Source: Emiliania huxleyi CCMP1516
Lineage: Eukaryota; Haptophyta; Isochrysidales; Noelaerhabdaceae
Assembly: GCF_000372725.1 (NCBI RefSeq)
Contig: NW_005200774.1
Span: 1-64,000 of the forward strand
Reading direction: 5' to 3'
DNA: 64,000 nucleotides
Shown: one piece after another, positions 1 through 10,692 of the stretch
Position numbering within the stretch: the first letter of the stretch is position 1
Layout of the letters: every line of letters begins with the position of its first letter
Notes under the pieces: model-generated
Databases searched by the model: none
What the model was told of the DNA's origin: nothing
The model's input: only the letters and a program-made list of their open reading frames with translations
Made by a program: the position numbers and the translations under genes

Positions 1-435
1 CCACCTGCTTGCGTGTGGAGCGAGGTCAGCTCAACAGCTGCTCCTCGAGAGCTGCTCGGCATTGGCCACTGCGTGTACGTGCGCTACGTCCCTTACGAGT
101 GAGATCATGTCCGTGCGGTCGAGATGACGCGCGTCGGTATAGTAACTGACTCCACTCTCTAGTCTCTACGACAACGCAGAGAAGAGCTTTCACGTTTCAG
201 CAGCGCACGGCGCTTTCCCCGCCCTTTCCTTCACACGTCGATACGGCTTTCTCCGAGATTGCAGATTCGCGCCCCCCGCGGCGCGCGGGCGTCTCGACTC
301 GATTAACGCGTGTGCAAACTTTTTCACGAAGTTCGTAGCTGCTTAAACAGTCGGCACACTCAACCCCTCTCTCTCCTCAAGCCTACCAAAATTTTGAGCG
401 CCCCGGCCTGCGCGCAAAGCTGCTGCTGATTCTAA
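1..435. other. 3' flank of the Hsp70 gene, no gene seen
   Basis: This stretch lies downstream of the minus-strand Hsp70 stop codon. No reading frame here shows protein-like composition and I see no tRNA or obvious repeat. It probably holds the Hsp70 3' untranslated region and intergenic sequence. Confidence 0.5.
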
Positions 436-1921
436 CTAATCCACCTCCTCGATGTTGGGGCCGCCAGCGCCAGGCGGCGCGCCGCCTGGCATGCCACCGG
501 GCATGCCGCCGGGCATGCCACCCATGCCGCCGCCCGCGCCCTGCGAGTACATCGCCTGCATGATGGGCGAGCAGATGCCCTCGACCTCCTTCTGCTTGTG
601 CGAGAACTCCTCCTTCTCGGCGAGCTGGTTGCCCTCGAGCCACTTGAGCGCCTCCTCGACGGCGTCGAGGCCCTTCTTCTTGTCATCCTCCGAGATCTTG
701 TCCTTGACCTTGTCGTCCTCGAGCGTGTTCTTCATCGAGTAGCAGTAGTTCTCGAGCCCGTTCTTCGCCTCCACCTTCTCCTTGAACTCCTCGTCCTCCT
801 TTGCGTACTTCTCCGCGTCGGCCGTCATCTTCTCGACGTCCTCCTTGGAGAGGCGCGACTTGTCGTTGGTGATGGTGATCTTGTTCTCCTTGCCGGTCGA
901 CTTCTCGAGCGCCGACACGTTCAGCATGCCGTTCGCGTCAATGTCGAAGGTCACGTCGATCTGCGGCACGCCGCGCGGCATCGGCGGGATGCCCGACAGG
1001 TTGAACTCGCCCAGCTTGTTGTTGTCCTTGGTGCGCGAGCGCTCGCCCTCGAAAACCTGGATGGTGACGGCGGGCTGGTTGTCCGAGTAGGTGGAGAAGG
1101 TCTGCGACTTCTTCGTCGGCACGGTCGTGTTGCGCGGGATGAGCACCGTCATCACCTCGCCCGCCGTCTCGAGGCCGAGCGAGAGCGGCGTCACGTCAAG
1201 CAGCAGCAGGTCCTCCGTCTTTGCCGAGCCAGTGCCAGAGAGGATGGCAGCCTGCACGGCGGCGCCGTACGCGACCGCCTCGTCGGGGTTGATCGACTTG
1301 GACGGCTCCTTGCCGTTGAAGAAGTCGGTGAGGAGCGAGACGACCTTGGGGATGCGAGTCGAGCCGCCCACCAGGACGACGTCGTGCACCTGGCCCTTGG
1401 ACATCTTCGAGTCGCGGAGGCACTTTTCGACGGGCTCCATGGTGGAGCGGAAGAGGTCCATGCAAAGCTCCTCGAAGCGCGCGCGCGTGATGGACGAGAA
1501 GAAGTCGATGCCCTCGAAGAGCGAGTCGATCTCGATGGAGGTCTGCGTCGATGACGAGAGCGTGCGCTTGGCGCGCTCGCAGGCGGTGCGGAGGCGGCGC
1601 ATGGAGCGCGGGTTGCCGGTGAGGTCCTTCTTGTTCTTGCGCTTGAACTCCTGGACGAAGTGGTTCACCATGCGGTTGTCAAAGTCCTCGCCGCCCAGGT
1701 GGGTGTCGCCCGCGGTCGCCTTGACCTCAAAGATGCCCTCCTCAATGGTGAGGAGGGAGACGTCGAAGGTGCCGCCGCCGAGGTCGAAGATGAGGACGTT
1801 GCGCTCCGACGATGACTGCTTGTCGAGGCCGTACGCGATGGCCGCCGCGGTCGGCTCGTTGATGATGCGGAGCACGTTGAGGCCCGCGATGGACCCTGCG
1901 TCCTTGGTGGAGGCGCGCTGC

Positions 1922-1956
<35 letters not shown>

Positions 1957-2397
1957 ATTCTTGATTTCGGAGCCGAGGAAGGACTCGGCCACCTCCTTCA
2001 TCTTGACGAGCACCATCGACGAGATCTCCTCCGGAAAGAAGTCCTTTATCTCGCCCTTGTAGTCGACCTGGATGCACGGCCGGTCGCCGTCCTTCGCGAT
2101 CACCTTGAAGGGGAAGTGCTTGAGGTCGGACTGGGTGGCGGAGTCGGAAAAGCGGCGGCCGATCAGGCGCTTGGCGTCGAAGACGGTGTTGCGCGGGTTC
2201 ATCGCCGCCTGGTTCTTGGCCGCGTCGCCGATCATGCGCTCCGAGTCGGTGAAGGCGACGAACGAGGGCGTGGTCCGGTTGCCCTGGTCGTTCGCGATGA
2301 TCTCGACGCGGTCGTTCTGCCAGATGCCGACGCACGAGTAGGTGGTGCCAAGATCAATGCCGATGGCGGGTCCCTCAACCTTGCTGTCCTTGCCCAT
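436..2397 (-). CDS. HSP70: Cytosolic heat-shock protein 70 (Hsc70/Hsp70 chaperone)
   Basis: ATP-driven chaperone that binds exposed hydrophobic peptides in the cytosol and nucleus. The frame is intronless and encodes 653 aa, normal for the family. The chosen start is the ATG at 2397, giving [21 protein letters not shown]; 17 residues of open frame upstream lack family similarity. The nucleotide-binding domain shows the phosphate-1 loop IDLGTTYS (about residue 14), the [14 protein letters not shown] signature, the third signature [13 protein letters not shown] and [14 protein letters not shown]. The substrate-binding domain and helical lid follow. The C-terminus has GGMP repeats and ends IEEVD, the TPR-cochaperone docking tail that marks the cytosolic class. 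I saw no clear heat-shock element upstream. Identification is essentially certain. Confidence 0.98.
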
Positions 2398-2513
2398 TGT
2401 AGAACGTGCGGAGGTCGAAATGCGCGAGCGGGGCGTTGGCGGTGCCACAGTGCAAGTCTGGAAGGATCCAGTCGCAATCTATCCCTAGAGTTTTATTTTT
2501 TTCGGGAGAGAGG

Positions 2514-3630
2514 TGTGGTGGTCCCATCAAATTTCACTTGGATCAAAGCCTACGGCCCTAAGATATCGTCCTGCCAACACGCCCTCGATCTGTTCCGTCC
2601 CGAGACCGTCATCTCTTACGACATTCTTTACGACATATCTCACATCATCGTCAACCCGTACACCGCTCAACTCTGCGTCGCCGCCTTCAGCTCCAGACCA
2701 GCCATCACCCTCGCCACGTTACTACCTGGGGTCTGGGCCGCCGGCAACGGGAAGAAGAAGAAGGAGCCGCCCGTCTATGCTCTTTATATCCCTCGACTCG
2801 GACGCGGCATCTTCAGCTGCTGGGATCTCTGCGCTGCACATGGGGCAATCGGCGGCAGCGGAGCGATCCACAAAAAGTACGGTGAAGACAATGGGGGCGT
2901 CCCGGCAGCGCTTCAACACATCAACCTACACGTGCCGCTCCCTGCCGGCTTCCCGATTGCACTTGACCACTGGTACCCCTTCGACGGCGATCCCGTGCCA
3001 GCGACCGAAGCGGCGGCAGCCAACCCCACCCTCCTCACGCCCGGTGCCCTCGGTACCGCCACCGCCGACGCCACCGCCACCGCCACCGCAGCCGCCACCG
3101 CAGCCGCAGCCACGCCCCCCAGCGCGCCTCCCTCCGCTGACATCGCGCCCCCGCCAGCCAACCCGAGCCCAACTCCCGCGCACGGCACAGCCGGCCCCAG
3201 CTGCAGCTCCGACAACGGCCCGACCTCGGTTGCCGGCTCCTCCTCCGACGGCGACTGCACACTCCCCCCCAAGAAGCGGAAGGTCTCGCCGGGAGGATGT
3301 GCGCCGCGCTTCGGCTGCAACTTCTACGGAGGCGCCTTCCCGGGCCTCGCCCTCGCCACCGCCGCGCTCACGTCGAGCGCCGCCACCACCCGCGCAGTCG
3401 CCCAGCCCCTCGCCCGACTGCAACTCGACAGCGCCGATACCCACTTGGATTCCGTCGCGACGGCAGCCTCGCCTACGCAGGCAGGCGCCCTCGCACGCCC
3501 CGAGTACATGCCCGCGCAGGGCGGCGCTTTTCCAGGCCCGTGGCACATCTTCAGCGCCACCATCTACGCCACGCCTGGAACCACCAACACCCGCACCCCG
3601 GCCCGTTATGGGAGATGCCGAAAAACCTGA
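2514..3630 (+). CDS. Repeat-linked reading frame A with an SV40-type NLS
   Basis: Long open frame without a convincing ATG, so the start is approximate. The first ~130 residues have normal globular composition (aromatics, Cys, hydrophobic runs). They are followed by an Ala/Pro/Thr-rich linker and the basic motif PPKKRKV, which closely resembles the SV40 nuclear localisation signal, and then a second Ala-rich globular part. It overlaps the next frame by a few codons. The 3' end of this block shares about 75 bp with a second site near 13.7 kb, so I read it as part of a mobile or virus-like element of unknown family. I do not recognise the protein. It could also be a host orphan gene. Confidence 0.4.
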
Positions 3631-4213
3631 GCTCACCAAACAGTTCAACGAGGGCTACAAAACCGACCTGGCTGAGCCGGGCGAGGCTCCCGGGGGCAAA
3701 GACGAGATCAGTGAGGTCAAACTTTGGACTCCCCTCCGGGGTGGCTTGCCCGTTGGGGTCGGCCGCGCCGACACCGGAGGCAACCCCGGCTCCGTTGGAG
3801 ACAAGTTCGCCTTCGGCAACACCGAAGAGCGCGCCCGCCTTGCAAACATGGGCTGCAAGCAACGCGGGTTCCGTGGTCAACGTGCGTTCGACCACACCAC
3901 CGGCCAAGGCTACGTCAAGTCGCAGCGTGGCCACTACCATGACGGGATCTTCGGCAAACGAAACAAGTTCAACCTGCTTCTCCACGAGACATTCGGCGGC
4001 GGCTTCTCGCCGCCTGCAGTTGCAAAGATCAACCGCCTTGCGCGCAAGGCTCAACGCTCGGGCGTTGACCGCACCGCGTACCCTCCCCACTCCCGCCTCT
4101 CATTTGTGTCACACCACGCGGAACGCATCTCCATCGCTTCGGTGAAGGGGGTGAACCGTGCCATCCTCGATCGCCGTGCTAAGCTCGCTTCCGAGCTCTC
4201 ACGCCGCGCGTAG
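3608..4213 (+). CDS. Repeat-linked reading frame B, unknown function
   Basis: ATG at 3608 opens a 201-codon frame rich in charged residues, ending close to a repeat shared with the 13.7-kb region. A C-terminal module contains HETFGGGFSPPAV, followed by a Leu/Ala helix and then SFVSHHAERISIAS. By memory it resembles short C-terminal modules of repetitive proteins in marine protists, but I cannot name the family. It overlaps frame A, and the two probably belong to one element. Treated as an element relic of unknown type and age. Confidence 0.45.
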   Translation: MGDAEKPELTKQFNEGYKTDLAEPGEAPGGKDEISEVKLWTPLRGGLPVGVGRADTGGNPGSVGDKFAFGNTEERARLANMGCKQRGFRGQRAFDHTTGQGYVKSQRGHYHDGIFGKRNKFNLLLHETFGGGFSPPAVAKINRLARKAQRSGVDRTAYPPHSRLSFVSHHAERISIASVKGVNRAILDRRAKLASELSRRA

Positions 4214-4280
4214 GGCCCCTAGGGGCCTAGAGAACACAACCCCCTCTCTCTTTTCTCCCAGTAAGCTAAAAGTACGTACA
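4195..4280 (+). repeat. Shared 3' tail, copy 1
   Basis: About 75-85 bp running from the end of reading frame B through AGGGGCCTAGAGAACACAA to CAGTAAGCTAAAAGTACGTA recur at 13626-13711 with a few substitutions and a shorter pyrimidine run. This suggests the 3' end of a dispersed repeat family. Confidence 0.6.
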
Positions 4281-4305
4281 GTGCGATTCCGGAGAGGTGG
4301 TGGAT

Positions 4306-5761
4306 ATGGTGGTGGACATCGACAGGTCGGAGAAGGAGAAGCGCGACCTCAAGGAGCAGCGCGATCGGCTCCGGAGGTGGCTGCTATGTGCGGCGGGCGT
4401 CATCGTGCTGCTAACCCTCTCCATGTTTGCGGTCAGCTGGGCCGCGTCCGAGCTCGTAAAGGAAACACACGCTGACAAGGCGGTGCTCACCGACCGTGAC
4501 GGCTCCGTGCTGAACGTGGGCGCGGCGACGGCGACGATCCCACTCTACGCTTTGGCGGCGATGGAAATGGAGCTGGCGCGTCAACAAGCTCTCCGTCTCC
4601 TACATGGACGGGGGCGAGAGGGTGCGGCGCAACCTCCGCATCGTGTCTCAGGTCAAGCGGGGCAGCACGGTTGAGCTCCTGGATGCGCTGGGGTTTAAGG
4701 TGGAGCTCGAGGGCACCAGCGACGCCCGCCTCCTCACGCCCGACGGGGCTGAGTACACCCTCTGCGCGGCAGACGCCACATGCTCGTCGGTGACGGTCGA
4801 CAACACGGACCTGCAGGCATTTGAGGAGGAGGCGGTGGACATGGCGATCGACGAGGAGGACGCGGCGGAGGTGATTGCCAACTCAACCGGGGAGGGTGAC
4901 GGCAGCACAGCTTTCAACGGCACTGCCGACAGCCGCCGCCGCCGACTCGACACCCACGAGCGCCGGCGCCTCGCGCGGCGCAGCCTCAGCAGCTCGTGCC
5001 CGACAACGCGCTCGTATCCAGATGCTTTGTTTTCCGACTGGACGACGAAGCGCGAATGTTATCCAGCGTGGAACAACGCTGCAGCCACCGCATCCAAGGG
5101 CGACCAAACAAAGGCCCAGTGTCTTGCGAAATGCCAGGCATGGGACACCGGCGCCGGTGGGTGCTGCTGGTATCGCTCGAACAAGGACAAGTGCCGCTGG
5201 TATGATGCCAGCGACGGGAACATCCAGTATGCATATCGAAACGACGGTGACTCCAAGACGATTATGCTGGAAGGAACCAGCACGGCGACTGGCAGCTTCT
5301 CTTGGGGCCCAGAGGTTGAGTTTGATGCCGATGCGAACATGGCCCAAGGTGTGCGCGTTTTATCGGGTGTAGTTGCCGCGAAACACGGGTCACTCGCTTC
5401 CTTTTCCGAATGCAAGGAAGCGTGCCTCGGCGACAATCTTTTCGTGGCGGAATGGTTTGGCTTGCAAAAGTTGTGCAGATGCTACGGGTCTGCCGACGAA
5501 GTCACATTCGAAGGGTATGACTCGGTACTTGGAGGAATAGGATCAATGTTTGAAACAAGCATGCGTTGGAGGCGGTTTGGTTTCTCGGTGGTGTTTACAC
5601 GGCGGTCACCGCGGAGGCGAATTGATGGGGGGGGGGGGGGGGCAGAAGGGGGATCGGGGGTTCCGTTTTCTTGCTTGCGGCTTTTTGTTTCTCTTTTTGT
5701 CCCCGGCAGAGACGAGAGTCAAATGTACGTGTGTGCTTTTTTCTTTTCTTTTTCCTTCTGA
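4306..5761 (+). CDS. Single-pass membrane protein with Cys-rich PAN/apple-like modules
   Basis: The ATG at 4306 opens a charged N-terminus (RSEKEKRDLKEQRDRLRR), then a transmembrane helix (WLLCAAGVIVLLTLSMFAVSW), then an extracytoplasmic part. Protein-like coding moves from frame 1 to frame 2 near 4555-4585: VNKLSVSYMDGGERV in frame 2 continues the segment ending IPLYALAAM in frame 1. This implies a one-nucleotide shift, either a sequencing error or decay. Further on lie a beta-rich domain, an acidic linker and two Cys-rich modules (around CYPAWNNA...CCWYRSNKDKC and FSECKEACLGDN...CRCYG) resembling PAN/apple or WSC-type folds. The last ~60 codons cross a poly-G run and look non-coding, so the real C-terminus may come earlier. 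A surface or secretory-pathway role is inferred. Confidence 0.55.
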
Positions 5762-6615
5762 TGCCATGCGTGACCTAGGTAGGGTCCCCTGTAATGGGCG
5801 TGTCCCACGTTGGAGCCAGTGGGTGTGGGTGTGTGTGGGACGCGGGATAATAGATTGATAATAGCTCCGCCGTTCATGGAGGCAACCGATGCGAGTCGAC
5901 TGGTGTAAGTGTCGTCGTGGTTTCGTATCAAGGATACTCACTCACACTCACACGAGAGTCAAACCTCTGAAAACCAACTTGGAGCACTTGGAGTGCAGTC
6001 GGCAGCCTCACATCCAGGGCCCGGGGAGAGCTAAGAAGCGCACCCACAATACCAAAAACGTATTTGTTTTTGTTTGAGTCACCGAGAGCGTAGGTACGCG
6101 TAGCGTACGCGTAGACCTTCCAATTGAATACCAACTTGGAACACTTGGAGTGCAGTCATTACCTCCAACCCCGCGCTAAATCCTCTTTTGTGTTACTCTG
6201 CTGGAGTGGAGGAATGGTTGGGCAGGTTGTGAGGACGGATCTCCTGACAGTGGCACGCGCCGTTTGTTTGAAGTTAAAAGTCGAATCAGAGCGCCGTCGG
6301 CGCTGATCCTCGTTTTCCTCCCACGGACCGCCCGTCCGGGACCGCTCCGGGACGCACGCGAAGCCGACCATCAAGCTGCTGTACGGCCCCGGCATCGCCT
6401 CCCCTGGCTTAGCTAGATTGAGAGATATTGTGAACATGGTTGGTCTCTACAATATATACACTGACACTTTACCTCCCAGAGCTCGTCCCGGTCCGCCACG
6501 GCCATCCTCGGCCTCCGAAGGGCCCCCCCCCGGCCGCGGCGCGGTGCGGCGGCGTCACAAATCCGACGGCAGAGCACCGGGACGCGGTCGGGCGATCTGA
6601 GGTCCAACTAGGCGT
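5762..6615. other. Intergenic, with a short direct repeat
   Basis: No convincing gene. A motif reading CCAACTTGGARCACTTGGAG occurs at about 5971 and again at about 6130, each followed by TGCAGTC, so a ~30-bp direct repeat 155 bp apart. Reading frames here have no protein-like composition. Confidence 0.4.
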
Positions 6616-8049
6616 ATGGATTGCCCACCCAGGGCTATCACCTGGACCCATCAACAGGCGCCTCGGCGCCGTGGACAGGAGGTGTTGTTCACACCTGCCC
6701 AACCATTCATGCAGCAGGATACCAAAAGAGGTGGCGTCGCGAAGACGAATGCTTTGCGTTCTGTGCCTGCCCGGGCCAGGTACTCCCACGCCTCTCGGGG
6801 TTTTTTATCTGGCCGAGTCAACCCGAGACTGCGTCAGCTGTTCCCACAGCAGGCTGGAAGTACCTCGCCAGGCCTTGCCCGCTGGCACAGCGCCGTCTCC
6901 GAAGTGAATGGGTGGCTCGTGCTGCCGATGGGGTTTGGAGGTGAGCGCCACGTGACCACTGCCGCGTGGCACGGCGACAAAGTCCTCGGTGCGGCAGTCG
7001 CGCGAGAGCTGCAGGCGCAGTGCGTTGGTGGGCAGGACGAGCTCACGCGGCGCTTCTGCGCCGCCGTGAGCAACGAGCACATGGCGGCGCACCTAGACCA
7101 GCTGCTGCCACTGACGCTGCTCACGCTGCTGCCGCCAGCCGAGGAGCGAGCGGCGCAGGTGCACGACTGCGGTACGCTGCTCGAGGCTTGCGTGGAGCGG
7201 GTGCACCACTCGGGCGGCGCCGATGCCATCGAGGAGCTCGCTCGCTACCTCCTCGCCACCGCCACCGACACCGACGCCGACGCCAGCGAGGGCGAAGGCG
7301 GCGAGGCACGCGCGAGGAGGGAGGCGAACCCAAAGGGGAGGCTGCTCGAGCTCGGCGGCAGCGTGGGCCCGGCCGAGCAGGTCGGGGGCGCGTCCCACTC
7401 GCCGCTCTTCCGGGCGGCGGCCAGCCTGGGCGAGAGGCGCCTCACTGCGGAGGGAGGCAGCAAGAAGGCGGCCGAGAAGGCGGCGGCGGCAGCGCTCCTC
7501 GCCTCGGCAGGCGTACACGCGGCCGTCTTGCCCACACAGCGGCTGGACCTCGCTCGCACAGCGTCCGAGGCCGTCGGCAGCAGAGCGTCGGAGGCTGCGT
7601 CGGCTGGCCGGCCGCTGCGTTGGTCGGCGGTCGCCTTCCGTGAGGCGGACCTGGCGGCGGAGCTGAAGGACGGCGAGGACGGCGAGGCGTGGTTCCGGAG
7701 GAGGCCGACCCTACACCGGAGCGTGTGCGCGCCTCTCCTCTTCCCAGACGCGGTGCGAGCGGTGGACGCGTGGCAGGCGCGGCTAGACGACGGCGCGCTA
7801 GCGATGGTTCGTGTGCAGGCGGCGCGCGGCGGCGAGGGCGCCACGCGCGTGTTTGTGACGCCGGCACCCACATCGACCGGCAGCGCGGCGAGGCGGGCGG
7901 CAGGCGTGCTCGCGCACGCGCACATCACCGCCCTCCTCGACCTCCAGCTGAGTGGCAGTGCCGGAGACGAAGGCGAACCACACCACACGAAAGCAGCCCC
8001 CCGCGCACACTCGCGTGAGGAGGATCACAATGGCGGCAGCGGTGGGTAG
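6616..8049 (+). CDS. RNase III-like fold plus dsRNA-binding domain protein
   Basis: The ATG at 6616 begins a 477-aa frame; the first ~80 residues are basic and could be a mitochondrial leader or unreal. Around residue 115 the segment WHGDKVLGAAVARELQ, followed by LTRRFCAAVSNEHMAAHLD, resembles a degenerate RNase III domain. The usual ExLGD catalytic acids are not conserved. Around residue 240 NPKGRLLELGG leads into a dsRBD-like segment ending GGSKKAAEKAAAAALL, the typical Lys/Ala helix of dsRBDs. RNase III-like plus dsRBD without catalytic residues is the layout of mitochondrial ribosomal protein mL44, so a structural or RNA-binding role is more likely than cleavage. No intron was needed, although the N-terminus is uncertain. 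Confidence 0.6.
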   Translation: MDCPPRAITWTHQQAPRRRGQEVLFTPAQPFMQQDTKRGGVAKTNALRSVPARARYSHASRGFLSGRVNPRLRQLFPQQAGSTSPGLARWHSAVSEVNGWLVLPMGFGGERHVTTAAWHGDKVLGAAVARELQAQCVGGQDELTRRFCAAVSNEHMAAHLDQLLPLTLLTLLPPAEERAAQVHDCGTLLEACVERVHHSGGADAIEELARYLLATATDTDADASEGEGGEARARREANPKGRLLELGGSVGPAEQVGGASHSPLFRAAASLGERRLTAEGGSKKAAEKAAAAALLASAGVHAAVLPTQRLDLARTASEAVGSRASEAASAGRPLRWSAVAFREADLAAELKDGEDGEAWFRRRPTLHRSVCAPLLFPDAVRAVDAWQARLDDGALAMVRVQAARGGEGATRVFVTPAPTSTGSAARRAAGVLAHAHITALLDLQLSGSAGDEGEPHHTKAAPRAHSREEDHNGGSGG

Positions 8050-8319
8050 TTTTCCGAAGTTCATTTTCTGTCAAATCCTGTCAACAACGTGTGTTGTGCC
8101 ATTTAGGAATCCTAGTTGCCCAAAACGACGCGTTGACCGTTGTTCGAAGACGATTTTACTGACGTAATAAGAATATGTTCTCGCGCGCAAGTTTGAGCTT
8201 TGGACGCTCTGTGCCTGGTGCCTGGGTGCAAAGCCTAAGGTGACTGGCACTGGTTCTGGTGCGTCTCCTGCACTCCCTACCGCTCCTCGGCAGGCAAGCC
8301 ATCCTCGTGTTCGGTCATC

Positions 8320-10510
8320 ATGGGTGGGTGCTGCTGCAGCAAACCAGTAACGGACACAGCGGATTCGCGATTCCCCGCCCATTGGGGCCCGCCGCCAGAA
8401 AAGCAGCTAAAGGATCTCCGAGAGCTGCCCGGAGGGTACGGCCAAGGCTCCTCAACTCTAGCAACCTGGATCGCGACGCACATGGCTGCGGATGAGGCGT
8501 CAGGGACGAGTGGAGAGACTCCAGGCGTGTGCACCGAAAGCGATCTAGGATCGGACCCTGGCACAAAGTTGGAGCGAGCGCGGCAAGCCCGAAGGCACGA
8601 AAAGACACAGGCACAGGCACAGGCAGGCGGGACGAGCGGGGTGGACGGGGTGAGCGGGGCGGGTGGGACGAGCGGGCTGGGAGGGTCGGGACTGGCGGCC
8701 GGGGCCGCCACAACAGCCGCCGGAGCAGCACAGGCACAGGCAGGCGGGACGAGCGGGGTGGACGGGGTGAGCGGGGCGGGTGGGACGAGCGGGATGGGAG
8801 GGTCGGGACTGGCGGCCGGGGCCGCCACAACAGCCGCCGGAGCAGCAGCGGCTGGGGCGTCTGGGATGGGCGATGATGACGAGCCCATGACCGATGCGCG
8901 GCGCAAGGAGGAGGCGGCGTTCAAGCGGCAGCAGCGGGACGAGCTTGCGAAGCGGGCCTTCGATGCTATCACTGGCTCGACCGGCACGGCCACGCTTGCT
9001 GCCATCAAGAAGCAGATCGGGGCATTCGCGCCGAAAGACAAGTTCTCCGATTTCAACGTGAGCCATCGCGCAGTCCACTACACAGCGCTCCCCCTTTTTA
9101 ACACTCACAGCTCACGCGCAGGCAACCTTCAACTACCTTAACAAGATGAACTCCGCAGGCAACCTCACTGCTGCCGAGTGGCTCCTTGGCGTGCGAGAGA
9201 TGGGTGCCCCCGCCCACCAACGCAGAGCGGCCACAGTGGTGCTTCCCTCTCACAAGATGCCAACAACCCTCTCCGCACCACAGATGAAATGCCCGACGCG
9301 GTGCCGAGCTCGAGTTTTTGCTGCCACTCTCGGAGCTGGTGGCTGAGCTCGACGGCGCACCTCTGAGGATCGAGGAGCTTCCACCTCCTCCGCCTCCTCC
9401 GCCACCACCGCAGCCAACGACAATCGTGATGCCGCCCTACCCGCAGCCCGATAGTGAGGCCCTCACGCGAGCGGTGGCAAACGCCATGGCTGCAGCGGCA
9501 GAGGTGGCGGCTGGCAACAACGATGCCCTCCGCCGTGCAATTCGCGAACTGGGCGATCGGGTGGACGGAATCGGATCGCGGGTCGACGGGCTGAGCGGAG
9601 AGGCGCCGAGCGGTCCCGGGCATGCGTCACGAGTCTTGCAAGCCTTGATCCACCCTCCTATGCTCTAGGTGAAGAGCTGCCGGGCGGCGCTCGTCCTCTC
9701 GCAGGAGGAATCCGAGAGGCGCCTCAGTGCCGGGCAGCGAGAGGCGGCCGAAACGACGTGCGAGACTATGCTGAGCGGGGTGCAGCGCATGCTGGACGAG
9801 CTGCGGCGAGCGCTTGCGGCGGAGAAGCCACCGCAACCGCCACCCAAACCGAGCGTGGCGGACCGCGGCGTACAAGCGGGCGGGCGTGAGCGGGCGGTGC
9901 AGGTGCATTCGCAAGTTATGGCAGTTGGATGGCTCGATTGCACACATCTGTTCAGCTTGCGGTCTTGCTTGGAGCAGGCGGGTGGAGTCGACGATAGCAC
10001 GCAGCACGACCCGCTCCTCGAGGACGGCGCCTGCCAGACGGACGCTCCGCCCTCGGCGCGGCCGCTGGTGGTGCCGCTCGCTCTGACGGTGCCAGCGTCG
10101 GGTGAGTGGCAGCTGTGGGGAGCAGCGCATCTGGTTCCCACTCTGACCCCCGCCGCGCACCCCGCGCAGTTTCGCGTGCGGTCTCGCCGCCACGGCCACG
10201 CAAGCCTGCGGACATCTACTGGTATCACCAGGTGCACTCGGCGCCGCCCGGTTCGGTCCAGGGGAGGTACGTGCGGCAGTGAGGGCGTGATGTGCAGACC
10301 TGCCTTCTGTTGGGGCCAAGTCGCGCGATCCATCGAGTCTCGAGGACGAGGTTACCGCCGGCGCCACCCACCCCCAATTCTGTCCCCTGTCGCCGCCGGC
10401 GCCGCGCGCGTAACGCGAAGCGCGACAGCGAGGGAGCGACCCCGCGAGGCTGGGAGAGTCGAGAGAAGAATTGTGCAACAGCGGATGTATCGAATAACTA
10501 TTTAAAATAA
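8320..10510 (+). CDS. Multi-exon protein with N-terminal dual-acylation motif, unknown function
   Basis: The ATG at 8320 gives MGGCCCSK: Gly2 is a likely N-myristoylation site and Cys4-6 likely palmitoylation sites, so membrane anchoring is predicted. Exon 1 (8320-9057) carries a 39-residue Gly/Ser/Ala tandem repeat. Introns placed by frame: 9058-9121 (GT-AG), 9897-9977, 10102-10169 (GTGAGT donor) and 10267-10320. Two more near 9.2-9.3 kb and 9.6 kb are needed but not resolved. Later exons encode GAELEFLLPLSELVAELDGA, a poly-Pro run, the helical segment ALRRAIRELGDRVDGIGSRV and a coiled coil (EESERRLSAGQREAAETTCE). The last exon ends in a basic tail at 10510. I recognise no family; a membrane-associated scaffold is a guess. 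Confidence 0.55.
8621..8854 (+). repeat. 117-bp coding tandem repeat, two copies
   Basis: Two adjacent 117-bp units (39 codons) encode a Gly/Ser/Ala-rich segment beginning QAGGTSGVDGVSGAGGTSG. Because the period is a multiple of three the reading frame is kept. The two units are almost identical, so the duplication is recent. Confidence 0.85.
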
Positions 10511-10692
10511 ATCTCGCGATGCTGGGTTAGTGTATTTCAGCCAACGCTACCTAATAAGCTCGAGGACGATACACCGCGAGACCTACCGCTACCCTCTCGA
10601 GCGCACCTCATCATCCGCCTCTGAGACAGTGTACCATCTGAATGTATCCCCACCGCGAGGCGCCCATGCGCTCTCGTGAGTTGAGTGGGGCC

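Noticed and set aside
598-1936. Long plus-strand open frames opposite Hsp70 (281-318 codons)
   Set aside because: They are antisense shadows created by the biased third positions of the Hsp70 gene; composition is Arg/Leu/Val-biased with no known domain.
2513-3600. Second frame (566 codons from 2513) as coding through its first half
   Set aside because: It begins with GTG and its first 360 residues are Pro/Arg/Ser/Thr-rich shadow of frame A; only the part after 3608 looks real.
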